A stretch of 64,000 nucleotides of DNA from an uncultured Alphaproteobacteria bacterium (GCA_903837555.1 CAILUV010000047.1:1-64000); one strand, 5' to 3'. Shown: positions 18,445-31,437, counted from the stretch's first letter. Notes: a model not told the origin generated them from the letters alone. Translations and numbers: made by a program.

Positions 18445-18885
18445 ATGCATATAGAGAAGTGCGGCCCGGACCAGATTCCGCAATGGGTGGCGCTGCGCTG
18501 TGCGCTTTGGCCGGGCGAAGATCACGGGGCCATGGCGCGGGAAGCGCCCGGCATGCTGGCCCAGCGGGACCAGCTGGTGCTGCTGGCGCGCGAGGGCGAT
18601 GCCGTCACCGCTTTTGCCGAAGCCGCACTGCGACGCGATTACGTCAATGGCTGCGAAACCTCGCCGGTGGCGTTCGTCGAAGGCATTTATGTGACGCCGG
18701 ACGCACGCGGGCGCGGCGTGGCACGGGCGCTGATCGCAGGCGTGACGCAATGGGCCAAAGATCAGGGCGTTACCGAACTGGCGTCGGACGCATTGCTGGA
18801 CAACGAAGCGTCGCACGCCATGCACAAGGCGCTGGGCTTTTGCGAAACCGAACGCGTGGTCTATTTCCGCAAAGGCCTGGATTAA
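18445..18885 (+). CDS. GNAT acetyltransferase, aminoglycoside 6'-N-acetyltransferase AAC(6')-I-like
   Basis: A 146-residue protein with ATG at 18445 and Shine-Dalgarno AAGAGGC. It strongly resembles short chromosomal AAC(6')-I enzymes: [13 protein letters not shown] near the N-terminus, [21 protein letters not shown], the acetyl-CoA loop [12 protein letters not shown], and the ending [15 protein letters not shown]. These enzymes acetylate the 6' amine of aminoglycosides; chromosomal copies may have another native substrate. Its stop shares TTAA with the convergent mutS. There is no sign of an integron or mobile element around it. Confidence 0.8.
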   Translation: MHIEKCGPDQIPQWVALRCALWPGEDHGAMAREAPGMLAQRDQLVLLAREGDAVTAFAEAALRRDYVNGCETSPVAFVEGIYVTPDARGRGVARALIAGVTQWAKDQGVTELASDALLDNEASHAMHKALGFCETERVVYFRKGLD

Positions 18886-21554
18886 GACGGAAGCTTGCGC
18901 TTGAGATCGTACAGCACCTCCAGCGCCTGCTTGGGCGTCAGGGCGTCCGGTTCGATGGTTTTCAAGGCATCCTCCACCGCGCTGCCCTTGGCCACCGGGG
19001 CTGATGCGCCAAACAGTGGCAGGTCGTCGATCTTGGCCAGCGGCTTGTGTCCCTCGCGGCCCTCTTCCAGCGCGCGCAGCACTTCCTCGGCGCGGGCGAC
19101 CACCGCATCGGGCAGGCCTGCCAGCTTGGCGACATGGATGCCGTAGGATCTGTCAGCGGTGCCGGACACCACTTCGTGCAGGAAGACGATGCTGTCATTC
19201 CATTCCCGCACTTTCATCGTAAATGGCGCCATGGACTTCAGCCTTTCGCACAGCGCCACCATCTCGTGATAATGCGTGGCGAACAGCGCGCGGCTCTTGT
19301 TGGTTTCGTGCAGATGCTCTGCGGCGGCCCAGGCAATCGCCAGACCGTCATATGTAGCGGTGCCGCGCCCGATCTCATCCAATATCACCAGCGAACGCGA
19401 TGTCGCCTGATTGAGGATCGCGGCGGTCTCGACCATCTCGACCATGAAGGTGGAGCGGCCTGCCGCCAGATCGTCGCCCGCGCCCACGCGGGAAAACAAG
19501 CGGTCGACCACGCCGATATGCGCGCTTTCCGCCGGCACAAACGAACCCATCTGGGCGAGAATGGCGATCAGCGCATTCTGGCGCAGGAAGGTCGACTTGC
19601 CCGCCATGTTGGGGCCAGTGACCAGCCACAGGCGGCCTTTCGATTTGGGGCCCAGATTGCAATCGTTGGGCACGAAAGGCCCGGCATTCATCGATTGCAG
19701 CGCCGCTTCCACCACCGGATGACGGCCGCGCTGGATGTCGAACGCCAGCCCGCCGTCTATTTCAGGCCGCACGTAACGCGCCGCAATTGCCAGTTCGCCC
19801 AGTGACGCATCGACATCCAGCGTGCTGAGCGCGTCGGAAATCGCCGACAGCGCCTCGCCATGTTCGATGGCCAGCATCACCATTTCGTCGAACAGGGTGG
19901 TTTCCAGCGCCAGCGCCGCTTCACCGGCTTCGGAAATGCGCGACGCCAATGAGGCCAGTTCGTCGGTGGAAAACCGCACCGCGCCCGCCATGGTCTGGCG
20001 ATGGCGAAAGGTTTCCTTGTCCGCCAGCAGCTTGTCGGCATGCTGCTGGCTGACTTCGATGAAGTAGCCCAGCACGCCATTATGCTTGATCTTGAGCTGC
20101 GACACGGTGCTGGACTGGCGATAGGTGCTTTCCAGTCCTGCGATCACGCGGCGGGATTCATCGCGCAGCGCCCGGTGCTCATCCAGCGGCGCATGCGCCC
20201 CGCCTTTGATGAAGCCGCCGTCGCGCGGCAGATAGGGTGGCTCATCCACCAGCAGGAATTCCAGCCGGTCGGACAGGCGCGACACCGCTGCGATATTCTG
20301 CGCCAGGCTTTCAATGGCGCTGGCCGCTTCGCCGCCCAGTTTCACTTTGGAAAGCGTGTCGCGCAGCGCCCGCGCCGCTTTCACGCCATCGCGCAAGTTG
20401 GCCAGGTCGCGCGGACCGCCCCGCGCCACACTTAATCGTCCCAGCGCGCGGGCGATATCCGGCGCGGCGCGCAGGGCTTCGCGCGACTTGCGGCGCAGTT
20501 CGGAATCCCCCGCAAAGCTTTCCACCGCGTCATGCCGCGCGGTGATCGTCGCCACATCGGTGAGCGGCGCGGCCAGCCGCGAGGCCAACAACCGCGCGCC
20601 GCAGGCCGTGACCGTGCGGTCGATTTCCGCCAGCAGCGAGCCAGAGCGCTGGCCCGCCAGGGTCTGCGTCAATTCCAGATTGCGCCGCGTCGCCGCATCG
20701 ATGCCCATGAAGTGCGCCGGCGAGACCCGCGCAATTCTTTGGAGCCCGACCTTCTTTCCTTTTTGCGTCAGTTCCAGATAGGCGATCAGCGCACCCGCCG
20801 CCGACAGTTCGGCGCGGCCGAACGCGCCCAGCCCGTCCAGCGACAGCATGTTGTAATGCGCCTTCAGAGCGCGCTCGCCATTGGCGGAATCAAACCGGCT
20901 GCCCGGCAGCGGCGACAACGCCGCGCCCAGGGATTTGAACAGCGCCGAAAATTCTTCCTGCGCCAGCAGCGCATCGGGGACCAGCAGCTCGCGCGGCGAC
21001 AATCGCGCCAGTTCGGTGGCGATCTCGTTCAGGCTGACTGCCGCCACGGAAAATTCGCCGGTCGACATGTCGGCGGATGCGATGGCGAAATCCGCGCCGC
21101 TGCGGCCCAGCGCCACCAGCAGGTTGGCGGCCCGCGCTTCCAGCAGGGAATCCTCGGTCAGCGTGCCGGGGGTGACCAGCCGCACCACCTCGCGCTTCAC
21201 CACCGACTTGGAGCCGCGCTTCTTGGCTTCGGCCGGATCTTCGACCTGCTCGCACACCGCGACGCGGTGGCCCTTGCGGATCAGCTTTTCCAGATAGGGC
21301 TCGGCGGCATGCACCGGCACGCCGCACATGGGGATGTCTTCGCCCTGATGCTTGCCGCGCTTGGTCAGCGCGATGTCGAGCGCTTCGGCGGCTTTTGCTG
21401 CGTCCGCGAAGAAGAGTTCGTAGAAGTCGCCCATGCGGTAGAACAGCAAATAGTCCGCATGCGCCGCTTTGAGCGCGAGATATTGCGCCATCATGGGGGT
21501 GGCGTCGCCCGCCCCACTGACATCTGCCTGTATACCGAGGTCCATCTCGCTCAT
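18882..21554 (-). CDS. mutS: DNA mismatch repair protein MutS
   Basis: An 890-residue protein. The N-terminal mismatch-recognition domain starts [12 protein letters not shown] and has the F-x-E motif in [11 protein letters not shown]. The connector, lever and clamp domains follow. The ABC-type ATPase has Walker [11 protein letters not shown], Walker [13 protein letters not shown] and the ATHYHEM motif. It recognises mispairs and recruits MutL. Full length. The gene diverges from maeB (108 bases between). Confidence 0.97.
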   Translation of the reverse strand: MSEMDLGIQADVSGAGDATPMMAQYLALKAAHADYLLFYRMGDFYELFFADAAKAAEALDIALTKRGKHQGEDIPMCGVPVHAAEPYLEKLIRKGHRVAVCEQVEDPAEAKKRGSKSVVKREVVRLVTPGTLTEDSLLEARAANLLVALGRSGADFAIASADMSTGEFSVAAVSLNEIATELARLSPRELLVPDALLAQEEFSALFKSLGAALSPLPGSRFDSANGERALKAHYNMLSLDGLGAFGRAELSAAGALIAYLELTQKGKKVGLQRIARVSPAHFMGIDAATRRNLELTQTLAGQRSGSLLAEIDRTVTACGARLLASRLAAPLTDVATITARHDAVESFAGDSELRRKSREALRAAPDIARALGRLSVARGGPRDLANLRDGVKAARALRDTLSKVKLGGEAASAIESLAQNIAAVSRLSDRLEFLLVDEPPYLPRDGGFIKGGAHAPLDEHRALRDESRRVIAGLESTYRQSSTVSQLKIKHNGVLGYFIEVSQQHADKLLADKETFRHRQTMAGAVRFSTDELASLASRISEAGEAALALETTLFDEMVMLAIEHGEALSAISDALSTLDVDASLGELAIAARYVRPEIDGGLAFDIQRGRHPVVEAALQSMNAGPFVPNDCNLGPKSKGRLWLVTGPNMAGKSTFLRQNALIAILAQMGSFVPAESAHIGVVDRLFSRVGAGDDLAAGRSTFMVEMVETAAILNQATSRSLVILDEIGRGTATYDGLAIAWAAAEHLHETNKSRALFATHYHEMVALCERLKSMAPFTMKVREWNDSIVFLHEVVSGTADRSYGIHVAKLAGLPDAVVARAEEVLRALEEGREGHKPLAKIDDLPLFGASAPVAKGSAVEDALKTIEPDALTPKQALEVLYDLKRKLPS

Positions 21555-21662
21555 GCGGCAACCCTAACAGAAGGCGCGTCATCGAAGCTTCGTGCAAAGC
21601 GCGGGCGAGTTGTTATTCTGTGGAAAATCCACCCAAAACGAACGCACCAGGCAGGGAAACAT

Positions 21663-23918
21663 ATGTCACGCCCGACTTTCACCGACGAAGAAGCCCTTGC
21701 CTTTCACGCCGGCGCCAAGCCCGGCAAGCTGGAGGTCAATCCCACCAAGCCGATGGCGACCCAGCGTGACCTCAGCCTCGCCTATTCGCCGGGCGTGGCG
21801 GTGCCGGTGCTGCGCATCGCCGAGAATCCGGACCTGGGCTGGGAATACACCACGCGCGGCAATCTGGTGGCGGTGATCTCCAACGGCACTGCGATTTTGG
21901 GCCTGGGCGATCTGGGCGCGCTGGCCTCCAAGCCGGTGATGGAAGGCAAGTCGGTGCTGTTCAAGCGCTTTGCCGACGTCAACTCCATCGACCTGGAAGT
22001 CGACACCAAGGATGTCGAGCAGTTCATCAATGCCGTGCGCTATCTGGGCCCCAGCTTCGGCGGCATCAACCTGGAAGACATCAAGGCGCCCGACTGTTTC
22101 ATCATCGAGGAACGCCTGCGCGAGCTGATGGACATTCCGGTGTTCCATGACGATCAGCACGGCACCGCCATCATCAGCGCCGCCGGCGTGATCAACGCCG
22201 CCCACCTGACGGGCCGCAAGCTGGAAGACCTGAAGGTGGTGTGCAACGGCGCGGGCGCCGCCGGCATCGCCTGTATCGAATTGCTCAAATCGATGGGCGT
22301 GAAAAGCGACAATGTCATCCTGTGCGACACCAAGGGCGTGGTCTATCGCGGCCGCACCGACGGCATGAACCAGTGGAAGTCGGCGCACGCGGTGGAAACA
22401 AAAGCGCGCACGCTGACCGATGCGATGGTCGGCTGCGACGTGTTCCTGGGCCTGTCGGCCAAGGGCGCGCTGACGCCCGACATGGTGCGATCCATGGCGG
22501 CCTCGCCCATCATTTTCGCCATGGCCATTCCCGATCCGGAAATCACCCCCGAAGACGCCAAGGCCGTGCGCGGCGACGTGATCGTCGCCACCGGGCGCAG
22601 CGACTATCCCAACCAGGTCAACAACGTCCTGGGCTTCCCCTACATCTTCCGCGGCGCGCTGGACGTGCGGGCCACCACCATCAATGAAGAGATGAAAATT
22701 GCCGCCGCCGAAGCCATCGCGGCGCTGGCGCGCGAGGATGTGCCGGACGAAGTCGCCGCCGCCTATCGCGGCGCCCGCCCGGTCTATGGCCCCGAATACA
22801 TCATTCCCTCGCCCTTCGATCCGCGCCTGATCTCCAAGGTTTCGGCGGCGGTGGCGGAAGCGGCGATGAAGAGCGGCGTGGCGCAAAAGCAGATCGCCGA
22901 CCTGAATGCCTATCAGTATGAATTGTCCGCGCGCCTGGACCCCAGCGCCGGCCTGTTCCAGATGGTCAACAATGCGGTGCGCGCCAATCCCAAGCGCGTC
23001 GTGTTCGCCGAAGGCGAAGAGAATTCGGTGATCCGCGCCGCCGCCGCCTTCCAGAATTCCGGCATGGGCAAGGCCATTCTGGTTGGCCGCACCGACATCG
23101 TGAAGCAGGGCCTCAAGCGAGCCGGGCTGGACGAAAATCTGCTGGAAATCCGCGTGCCGCACTCGGCGCAGGATGCCGCCAGCTATATCGACGCGCTGTA
23201 CAAGCGCATCCAGCGGCGCGGCGGGCTGCACCGTGACGCGGTGCGCATGGTCACCAATGACCGCAACATCTATGCCGCCTCCATGCTCAAGGCGGGCGAT
23301 GCCGATGCGATGGTAACGGGCGTGACCCGCAATTACGCCACCGCGCTGACCGATGTGCGCACCGTGCTGGACCCGCCGGCGAGCCAGCGCCCCATCGGCA
23401 TCCAGGCGATTTTCGCCAAGGGCCGCGTGGTCCTGATCGCCGACACGGCGGTGACAGAAATGCCCACCGCCGAACAGTTGGCCGACATTGCGATCCAGGC
23501 CGCTGCCGCCGCACGGCGCTTCGGCCTGACGCCGCGCGTCGCGCTGCTGGCCTCGTCCACCTTCGGCTTCCCGCGCAGCGAACGCAGCGAACGCATCATC
23601 GAAGCGGTGCAGGTGCTGGAAAATCGCGGCGTCGATTTCGAGTATGACGGCGAAATGGCGATCGACGTTGCCTTGGACAAGGACAAGCTGGCGCTCTATC
23701 CCTTCGCCCGCATCACCGACACAGCCAATGTGCTGATCATGCCGGCGATCCATTCCGCTTCAATCTCGACCAAGCTGCTGCAGCAGATGGGCGGGGCAAG
23801 CGTGATGGGTCCGATGCTGGTGGGCCTGGAAAAGTCGGTGCAGATCGCCCCGCTGGGCGCCAAGATGAGCGAGATTTATAACGCCGCTGTCATCGCGGCC
23901 TATGATATCAACCGCTGA
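21663..23918 (+). CDS. maeB: NADP-dependent malic enzyme with C-terminal phosphotransacetylase-like domain (MaeB type)
   Basis: A 751-residue protein starting at ATG 21663. The track's 1128-residue ORF simply extends in frame through mutS antisense. Residues about 1-430 are malic enzyme: [22 protein letters not shown], and the nucleotide-binding [13 protein letters not shown]. Residues about 430-751 are a Pta-like domain ([15 protein letters not shown] and the C-terminal [11 protein letters not shown]), which in MaeB has a regulatory rather than catalytic role. It decarboxylates malate to pyruvate. The stop overlaps the next ATG by one base (TGATG). Confidence 0.95.
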   Translation: MSRPTFTDEEALAFHAGAKPGKLEVNPTKPMATQRDLSLAYSPGVAVPVLRIAENPDLGWEYTTRGNLVAVISNGTAILGLGDLGALASKPVMEGKSVLFKRFADVNSIDLEVDTKDVEQFINAVRYLGPSFGGINLEDIKAPDCFIIEERLRELMDIPVFHDDQHGTAIISAAGVINAAHLTGRKLEDLKVVCNGAGAAGIACIELLKSMGVKSDNVILCDTKGVVYRGRTDGMNQWKSAHAVETKARTLTDAMVGCDVFLGLSAKGALTPDMVRSMAASPIIFAMAIPDPEITPEDAKAVRGDVIVATGRSDYPNQVNNVLGFPYIFRGALDVRATTINEEMKIAAAEAIAALAREDVPDEVAAAYRGARPVYGPEYIIPSPFDPRLISKVSAAVAEAAMKSGVAQKQIADLNAYQYELSARLDPSAGLFQMVNNAVRANPKRVVFAEGEENSVIRAAAAFQNSGMGKAILVGRTDIVKQGLKRAGLDENLLEIRVPHSAQDAASYIDALYKRIQRRGGLHRDAVRMVTNDRNIYAASMLKAGDADAMVTGVTRNYATALTDVRTVLDPPASQRPIGIQAIFAKGRVVLIADTAVTEMPTAEQLADIAIQAAAAARRFGLTPRVALLASSTFGFPRSERSERIIEAVQVLENRGVDFEYDGEMAIDVALDKDKLALYPFARITDTANVLIMPAIHSASISTKLLQQMGGASVMGPMLVGLEKSVQIAPLGAKMSEIYNAAVIAAYDINR

Positions 23919-25339
23919 TGCAGTTCGAAAAAGTAACCGCGTTCATGGAGCGGATCTGGGAAGACGAGATCATCCCGGCGCTGACCGACTATATCAGGAT
24001 TCCCAACAAGAGCCCCGCCTTCGACGCGGATTGGGAAAAGCACGGCTACATGGAACAGGCCGTGACCATGTTCGCGGACTGGGCCAAGGGCAAGCTAGCG
24101 CAGCCTCCCGGCAGCAAGCTGGAAGTCGTGCGGCTGAAGGGCCGCACGCCGCTGATCTTCATCGAGATTCCCGGCGAGGCGCCTGGCACCGTCTTGATGT
24201 ACGGCCATCTCGACAAGCAGCCGGAAATGCTGGGCTGGGCCGAAGGCACTGGCCCGTGGGTGCCGCTGCGCAAGGGCGACAAGCTGTATGGCCGTGGCGG
24301 CGCTGATGACGGTTACGCCATGTTCGCGTCCATCGCCGCGCTGCTGGCGCTGAAAGAGCAAGGCATCCAGCACGGTCGCGTCGTCATCATCATCGAGGCC
24401 AGTGAAGAATCCGGTTCGCCCGACCTGCCCTTTTATATCGACCATCTGGCAGCGCGGATCGGCACGCCCGATCTGGTCGTCTGCCTGGATTCCGGCAGCG
24501 GCAATTTCGACCAGCTGTGGCTCACCACGTCACTGCGCGGCATGGTGATCGGCAACCTCACCGTGCGCGTCTTGACCGAAGGCGTGCATTCAGGCGCCGC
24601 CAGCGGCATCGTGCCATCATCCTTCCGCATCCTGCGCAGCCTGATCGCGCGCATCGAGGATGTCGAAACGGGCCGCATGCTGCTGCCCGAACTGTCGGTC
24701 GAAATCCCGCAGGAGCGCCAGACCCAGGCCAAGCAGGCTGCGGAAATCCTTGGCGATGAGGTCTGGAAGCAGTTGCCTTTCCACGGCAACACCCGGCCCG
24801 TGATGGCCGATGGCGCTGAGCTGATCCTGCAAAAGACCTGGCGGCCGCAGCTTTCCGTCACCGGCATGGAAGGCTATCCGCTGCCCGCCGATGGCGGCAA
24901 CGTGCTGCTGCCCTACACGACCGCCAAGTTCAGCCTGCGCGTGCCGCCGACCGGCGATGCGGAAAAAGCGCGCGTCGCGATGAAGAAGGTGCTGGAAGAC
25001 AATCCGCCCTACGACGCCGAAGTGACCTTCGATGCGCCGCGCGGCGAGAATGGCTGGAACGCGCCGGCGCTGGCGCCCTGGCTGGAAGCGTCACTCAACA
25101 AGGCCAGCAACGCCGCGTTCGGCAAACCGGTTGCCTATCAGGGCGAAGGCGGCTCGATCCCCTTCATGGCGATGCTGGGTGAGAAATTCCCCGGCACCCA
25201 GTTCGTGGTGACGGGATTGCTGGGGCCGCATGCCAACGCCCACGGCCCCAACGAATTCCTGCACATCGCCTTCGCCAAGAAATTGTCGGCGGCGATGGCG
25301 CAGGTACTGGCCGATCACGCAGCCCGCCAGCCCGGTTGA
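23918..25339 (+). CDS. M20 family metallopeptidase (dipeptidase/carboxypeptidase)
   Basis: A 473-residue zinc peptidase. The metal-site motifs are MYGHLDKQPE (His, Asp), GRGGADDGYAM (bridging Asp), EASEESGSPDL (Glu pair) and VCLDSGSG. The dimerisation/lid domain is in the middle and a last His lies near the C-terminus (GPNEFLHIAF). Coupled by one-base overlap to maeB. Related M20 enzymes cleave dipeptides such as carnosine-like substrates; specificity is unknown. Confidence 0.88.
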   Translation: MQFEKVTAFMERIWEDEIIPALTDYIRIPNKSPAFDADWEKHGYMEQAVTMFADWAKGKLAQPPGSKLEVVRLKGRTPLIFIEIPGEAPGTVLMYGHLDKQPEMLGWAEGTGPWVPLRKGDKLYGRGGADDGYAMFASIAALLALKEQGIQHGRVVIIIEASEESGSPDLPFYIDHLAARIGTPDLVVCLDSGSGNFDQLWLTTSLRGMVIGNLTVRVLTEGVHSGAASGIVPSSFRILRSLIARIEDVETGRMLLPELSVEIPQERQTQAKQAAEILGDEVWKQLPFHGNTRPVMADGAELILQKTWRPQLSVTGMEGYPLPADGGNVLLPYTTAKFSLRVPPTGDAEKARVAMKKVLEDNPPYDAEVTFDAPRGENGWNAPALAPWLEASLNKASNAAFGKPVAYQGEGGSIPFMAMLGEKFPGTQFVVTGLLGPHANAHGPNEFLHIAFAKKLSAAMAQVLADHAARQPG

Positions 25340-25942
25340 TCAGTCCGTCCGCATCACCTTGGTGACGACAGTGCCCTTGCCCTGCGTCGTCGTCATGGCG
25401 TCCTCGATGCCGAACACCGGGTCGATCAGCCGCCACACGGCGCGGGTGCGGGCATTGTCGACCATCGAAACGATGATGCGTCCGCCCGGATTCAGCAGCG
25501 CGCGATACTTCTTCAGGATGCCCGCCGGATCGGTGAGATAATAAAGGCTCTGGTTGAAGACGATGACGTCGAACCGTTCCGGCGTATCGAACAGCCAGGC
25601 ATCGGCCACCACGAACTGGCTGCGCGCGTCGCCCAGATTCTGGGTCGCCAGCGCGATGGCTTCCCTGGACACATCCATGCCCAGATAGGATTTGTAGGGC
25701 AGGAGCTTGAGCTTCTCGGCCAGCAGGCCTTCGCCGCAGCCCGCATCCAGGATCGAGGCAGGCTTCAGAAAATCGCAATAGCCCAGGATCGAGACCAGCC
25801 CGGCAATGCTGTCCATCTTGCGCAGATATTCCCACTGGCCGTCGCGATACTCCCGGTCCCACATTTCGGGGGTGACGTGCTGGGGGCGATACCCGACAAG
25901 AGCGAAAACAATGGCACGCGCCAGCTCCTTGATGCGTTCCAT
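25340..25942 (-). CDS. Class I SAM-dependent methyltransferase
   Basis: A 200-residue protein. I start at ATG 25942 (MERIKELARAIVFALVG); the track ORF extends far into the divergent tspO region. Motif I is SILDAGCGEGLLAE, followed by SYLGMDVS, FVVADAWLF and FDVIVFNQSLYYL. An alternative ATG is at 25996. The substrate is unknown. The gene shares a divergent promoter region with tspO and is convergent with the M20 gene with no bases between the stops. Confidence 0.8.
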   Translation of the reverse strand: MERIKELARAIVFALVGYRPQHVTPEMWDREYRDGQWEYLRKMDSIAGLVSILGYCDFLKPASILDAGCGEGLLAEKLKLLPYKSYLGMDVSREAIALATQNLGDARSQFVVADAWLFDTPERFDVIVFNQSLYYLTDPAGILKKYRALLNPGGRIIVSMVDNARTRAVWRLIDPVFGIEDAMTTTQGKGTVVTKVMRTD

Positions 25943-26032
25943 GTCCAGCGTCCCCCCGGTATTCTTGTTCTCTGGCGGCAAATCACCGCCCGCCATAGAC
26001 TGACGATAGTTAGGCAATTGTGTGGAGAGCCC

Positions 26033-26518
26033 ATGATCACCGGTCCGATGGACGCAAAGACCCGCCGCCCGTTGTTGTTCTTCGTGCTGGCGACGCTGGT
26101 GATCGGGGCTTTGGGCAGCTTTTTCACCCAGCCCAACATTCCCACCTGGTATGCCCAGCTCAACCAGCCCTCCATAACCCCGCCCAACTGGGTGTTCGGC
26201 CCGGTCTGGACCACGCTGTATGTGATGATGGCGGTGGCGGCCTGGCGGGTGTGGCGCATCACCGGCATGCGCTCCACCGAGATGCTGGCCTGGTGTCTGC
26301 AACTGGCGCTGAACTTCGCCTGGAGCATCATCTTCTTCGGCATGCACCGCATCGGGGCCGCCTTTGTCGAAATCGTGCTGCTGGACCTAGCCATCCTCTA
26401 CACGCTGCTGCTGTTCTGGCGGCGGGACCAGGTCGCCGGCTGGCTGCTGGTGCCATACTTGGCCTGGACGTCCTTTGCGACCCTGCTGAACTGGCGGTTC
26501 TGGGAGCTCAATCCTTAA
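26033..26518 (+). CDS. tspO: TspO/MBR family tryptophan-rich sensory protein
   Basis: A 161-residue protein with ATG at 26033 preceded by GTGGAGAG. Five hydrophobic helices are visible. Family motifs: WYAQLNQPSITPPNWVFGPVWTTLY in the first loop/TM2, and LQLALNFAWSIIFFG in TM3. TspO proteins bind porphyrins and, in Rhodobacter, modulate photosynthetic and redox gene expression. Here it diverges from a methyltransferase and precedes the dnaK promoter region. Confidence 0.9.
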   Translation: MITGPMDAKTRRPLLFFVLATLVIGALGSFFTQPNIPTWYAQLNQPSITPPNWVFGPVWTTLYVMMAVAAWRVWRITGMRSTEMLAWCLQLALNFAWSIIFFGMHRIGAAFVEIVLLDLAILYTLLLFWRRDQVAGWLLVPYLAWTSFATLLNWRFWELNP

Positions 26519-26546
26519 GCCCCAAATCGCTGAATCCGGCCAAAGG

Positions 26547-26575
26547 CTTGGCAATCGTCAGGGGGCTCCCTATAT
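26547..26575 (+). promoter_or_regulatory. Candidate heat-shock sigma factor (RpoH) promoter of dnaK
   Basis: CTTG at 26547-26550 and CCTATAT at 26569-26575 are separated by about 17-18 bases. This matches the alphaproteobacterial RpoH pattern (CTTG near -35, C-T-A-T-A-T near -10). It gives a leader of about 110 bases before dnaK. Spacing and placement fit; not experimentally known here. Confidence 0.65.
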
Positions 26576-26691
26576 ACCCCCATAGGTCAGCATGGGCTTT
26601 CGCCAGAACCTGATTTTGTCAAAGAATTCAATGGGATGGGGCCAAGACGCCTTCGGGGTCTCGCAGCCCATGCCCGATAAGAGGAACTGTC

Positions 26692-28623
<1,932 letters not shown>

Positions 28624-28630
28624 CCAGCTC

Positions 28631-28668
28631 CGGCCCTCCGCGCCAAAGCGCGGAGGGCCGCTTTGTTT
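28631..28668 (+). terminator. Intrinsic terminator between dnaK and dnaJ
   Basis: CGGCCCTCCGCG and CGCGGAGGGCCG form a perfect 12-bp stem with a CAAAG-type loop, followed by CTTTGTTT. The T-tract is interrupted, so read-through into dnaJ is likely. Confidence 0.8.
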
Positions 28669-28708
28669 GCGTAGGACGTGTTGAGTGAGTCCGGGGGCGG
28701 ATGTGTCG

Positions 28709-29842
28709 ATGAAGCGCTGCTATTACGAGTGTCTGGAAGTCGAGAAGGGTGCCAACGGCGATGCCCTGAAATCGGCTTACCGCAAGCTGGCGATGAAGTT
28801 TCATCCCGACCGCAATCCCGACGACCACACCGCCGAAGTCAAATTCAAGGAAATCAACGAGGCCTATGACGTCCTGAAGGACGATCAGAAGCGCGCCGCC
28901 TATGACCGTTTCGGCCACGCCGCTTTCGAAAACGGCATGGGCGCGGCCGGCGGGCGCGGCGGCAATCCGTTCGGCGATTTCGCCGGCGGCTTTGGCGACG
29001 TGTTCGAGGATTTCTTCGGCCAGATGATGGGGGGGCGCGGCAAGCGCCAGAATCGCGGCGAGGACCTTCGCTACAATCTCGACATCACGCTGGAAGAGGC
29101 CTTTACCGGGCGCAGCGCCGAAATCCGCGTGCCGACGCAGGTGGCGTGCGAGCCCTGTTCGGGCAGCGGCGCCGAACCCGGCCACAGCCCGGAAACCTGT
29201 CCGACCTGCGCCGGTCACGGCAAGGTGCGCGCGACGCAGGGCTTCTTCACCATCGAACGCACCTGTTCGTCCTGCCGCGGCAGCGGCAAGATCGTGCGCC
29301 ATCCCTGCAAGGCCTGCCGTGGCGCGGGCCTTGTGCAGAAGGAGCGCACATTGAATGTCGATGTGCCGCCGGGCGTGGAAGAAGGCACCCGCATCCGCCT
29401 GTCGGGCGAAGGCGCCGCCGGGGTCAATGGCGGCCCGCCGGGCGATCTGTATATTTTCCTCGGCGTCGCCGAGCATCCCATTTTCCAGCGCGATGCCCAT
29501 GACCTGCATTGCCGCGCGCCGGTGTCCTTCGTGACCGCCGCGCTGGGCGGCAGCATCGAAGTGCCGACGCTGGACGGCGGCCGCGCCAAGGTGGTGATCC
29601 CCGAAGGCACCCAGCCAGGGCGTCAGTTCCGTCTCAAGGGCAAGGGCATGCCGGTGCTGCGCAGCGCCCAGCGGGGCGACTTGTATGTCGAACTGGCGGT
29701 GGAAACCCCGGTCAAGCTGAGCAAGCGCCAGAAGGAATTGCTGCGGGAGTTCGACACCGAAAGCCAGACCGGGACACAGCCGGAATGCGAAGGCTTCCTG
29801 TCGCGCCTCAAGGAGTTCTGGAGCGGCGGTCCGGCGGCCTAA
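28709..29842 (+). CDS. dnaJ: Chaperone protein DnaJ (Hsp40)
   Basis: A 377-residue type I J protein. I start at ATG 28709 ([16 protein letters not shown]); the track begins at a GTG eight codons upstream. The J domain has [10 protein letters not shown] with the HPD motif. A Gly/Phe region ([12 protein letters not shown]) follows, then the zinc domain with [24 protein letters not shown] and CKACRGAG, and the C-terminal substrate domain. YYECLEV replaces the usual YYEVLGV at the start. It stimulates DnaK ATPase. Confidence 0.96.
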   Translation: MKRCYYECLEVEKGANGDALKSAYRKLAMKFHPDRNPDDHTAEVKFKEINEAYDVLKDDQKRAAYDRFGHAAFENGMGAAGGRGGNPFGDFAGGFGDVFEDFFGQMMGGRGKRQNRGEDLRYNLDITLEEAFTGRSAEIRVPTQVACEPCSGSGAEPGHSPETCPTCAGHGKVRATQGFFTIERTCSSCRGSGKIVRHPCKACRGAGLVQKERTLNVDVPPGVEEGTRIRLSGEGAAGVNGGPPGDLYIFLGVAEHPIFQRDAHDLHCRAPVSFVTAALGGSIEVPTLDGGRAKVVIPEGTQPGRQFRLKGKGMPVLRSAQRGDLYVELAVETPVKLSKRQKELLREFDTESQTGTQPECEGFLSRLKEFWSGGPAA

Positions 29843-29925
29843 ACCCCGAAAACAAGGGCGTTTTTCGCCAAGTCAAGAGTTTCGCCCCAACGCCTTTTCA
29901 GCTTAAAGTCCGCCCCTCCCTCACG

Positions 29926-30510
29926 GTGTGTGCCTTGACCGACCAGACCTTCGCCCTTGCCGACAACCTGCGTTTTCTCAAGGCGCTGATCACCCGTCCC
30001 AAAAATGTCGGCGCCATCGTGCCGTCCAGCCCGGCGCTGACCCGCGCCATCGCGGCCGGCATCGACCTGCATCGCACCGGCCCAATCCTGGAGCTCGGCC
30101 CCGGCACCGGCGTCATCACCCAGGCCATTCTGGAGCGCGGCATCGCGCCCGAGCGGCTGACGCTGATCGAATATGACGCCGAGATGGCATCGCATCTGGC
30201 GCACAAATTCCCGCGCACCCATGTGGTGCAGGGCGATGCCTTCGACCTGGAACGCACCCTGGGCAACCGGCATGGCGAACCCTATGCCGCCATCGTGTCC
30301 GGCCTGCCCCTGCTGAATTTCCCGGTAACCTTGCGCAACAGCTACATGGCCGGCCTGATTGACCGGCTGGAACATGGCGCGCCCGTGATCCAGTTTTCCT
30401 ATGGCACCCAGGCGCCGGTCGAAGCCCCGCCGGGCTGCAGCGTCAATCGCGCCGCGCTGATCTGGGCCAACATCCCGCCCGCGCGGGTGTGGATCTACCG
30501 CAAAAACTAA
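29926..30510 (+). CDS. SAM-dependent methyltransferase, phospholipid N-methyltransferase-like
   Basis: About 194 residues. The start is uncertain between GTG 29926 and TTG 29935 (MTDQTFALADNLRFLKALI); neither has a clear Shine-Dalgarno. The motif RPKNVGAIVPSSPALTRAIA precedes motif I ILELGPGTGVITQAIL, then LIEYDAEMASHLAHKFP and VVQGDAF. This arrangement is typical of the short PmtA-like/rRNA-adenine-dimethylase-related methyltransferases that methylate phosphatidylethanolamine in Alphaproteobacteria. The GLPLLNFP motif stands where NPPY-like motif IV lies. Convergent with the TPR gene, with no gap. Confidence 0.75.
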   Translation: MCALTDQTFALADNLRFLKALITRPKNVGAIVPSSPALTRAIAAGIDLHRTGPILELGPGTGVITQAILERGIAPERLTLIEYDAEMASHLAHKFPRTHVVQGDAFDLERTLGNRHGEPYAAIVSGLPLLNFPVTLRNSYMAGLIDRLEHGAPVIQFSYGTQAPVEAPPGCSVNRAALIWANIPPARVWIYRKN

Positions 30511-31374
30511 TCAGGCACGCTGCTTGAGCGTGTCGTCGCGCAGTTTGCGGATGTCCGCGTCCTGCGGCGACAATTCCAGCGCGCGATCAAAGCTCGCCAC
30601 CGCCTCGTCAAACCGTTTCGCCGCCGCCAGCGCCATGCCCCGATTTTTCAACGCCGGGACGTAATCGGGGCGCAAGCCTAGGCTGCGGTCATAGCTTTCC
30701 AGCGCCGGATCAAAGCGCTTGAGGCCATGCAGCGCCGCGCCGCGATTGTTCCAGGCCTGGTGATCATCAGGCGCGCGGGTCAGAAGCTGGTCGAAGGCCG
30801 CAACCGCATCCGCATAGCGCTGCAATTCCAGCAGCGCGGTGCCGCGGTTGAACAGGGCGGCGGGGAACGAGACATCCAGCGCCAGGGCCTGGTCGCTGCT
30901 GTCCAAGGCTTCGGCAAAGCGTTTGAGGTCGGTCAGCACCGCGCCGCGGTTGGCCCAGATGGCGGCGGACGGTTTCAGCGCCAGGGCCCGGTCATAGGCG
31001 GCGACCGCCTCTTCGCCCCGGCTCAGCCCGGCGAGCGCCACGCCCTGATTGTACCAGGCCTCGACCATGCCGGGCGCTGCTGTGGCGGCGTCGGTGAAAT
31101 CCGCCAGCGCGTCATCCGCCCGGCCCATGGCCTGCCGGATCACCCCGCGCAGCATCAGCGACTCCACCGCCCCCGGATTGAGGACCAGCGCCGCTTCCAC
31201 AGCGGCCAGCGCCTCGTCGCCGCGCTGCTGCTGGTAGAGCAGCACGCCCAAAAGATACTGGGCCCGGTAATCAGCCCCCGCCGCCAGCACCTGGCGGTAG
31301 AGGGTTTCGGCCTCGGCCAGCTTGCCCTGCTGGTGCAGCGCCATGGCCTGATTCTGAAGGTCTTGTGTGGTCAT
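30511..31374 (-). CDS. Tetratricopeptide repeat protein
   Basis: A 287-residue protein consisting almost entirely of TPR units (about eight). Repeats such as AMALHQQGKLAEAETLYRQVLA, AWYNQGVALAGLSRGEEAVAAYDRALAL and AWNNRGAALHGLKRFDPALESYDRSLGL are clear. There is no signal peptide or catalytic domain. It is a protein-protein scaffold with unknown partner. Similar TPR blocks occur in sulfotransferase and glycosyltransferase proteins, but no extra domain is present here. Confidence 0.85.
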   Translation of the reverse strand: MTTQDLQNQAMALHQQGKLAEAETLYRQVLAAGADYRAQYLLGVLLYQQQRGDEALAAVEAALVLNPGAVESLMLRGVIRQAMGRADDALADFTDAATAAPGMVEAWYNQGVALAGLSRGEEAVAAYDRALALKPSAAIWANRGAVLTDLKRFAEALDSSDQALALDVSFPAALFNRGTALLELQRYADAVAAFDQLLTRAPDDHQAWNNRGAALHGLKRFDPALESYDRSLGLRPDYVPALKNRGMALAAAKRFDEAVASFDRALELSPQDADIRKLRDDTLKQRA

Positions 31375-31437
31375 GCGCGCAACCTAGACGAGGCTCCTAG
31401 CGGCCCAAAGCGGCGTTTTGCTGCGCCTTATGCTGCA

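Noticed and set aside
20532-21662. A 1128-residue open frame from 20532 extending maeB through the mutS antisense strand
   Set aside because: The extension is low-complexity Arg/Gln-rich and lies opposite conserved mutS codons. The maeB start at 21663 has the family N-terminus.
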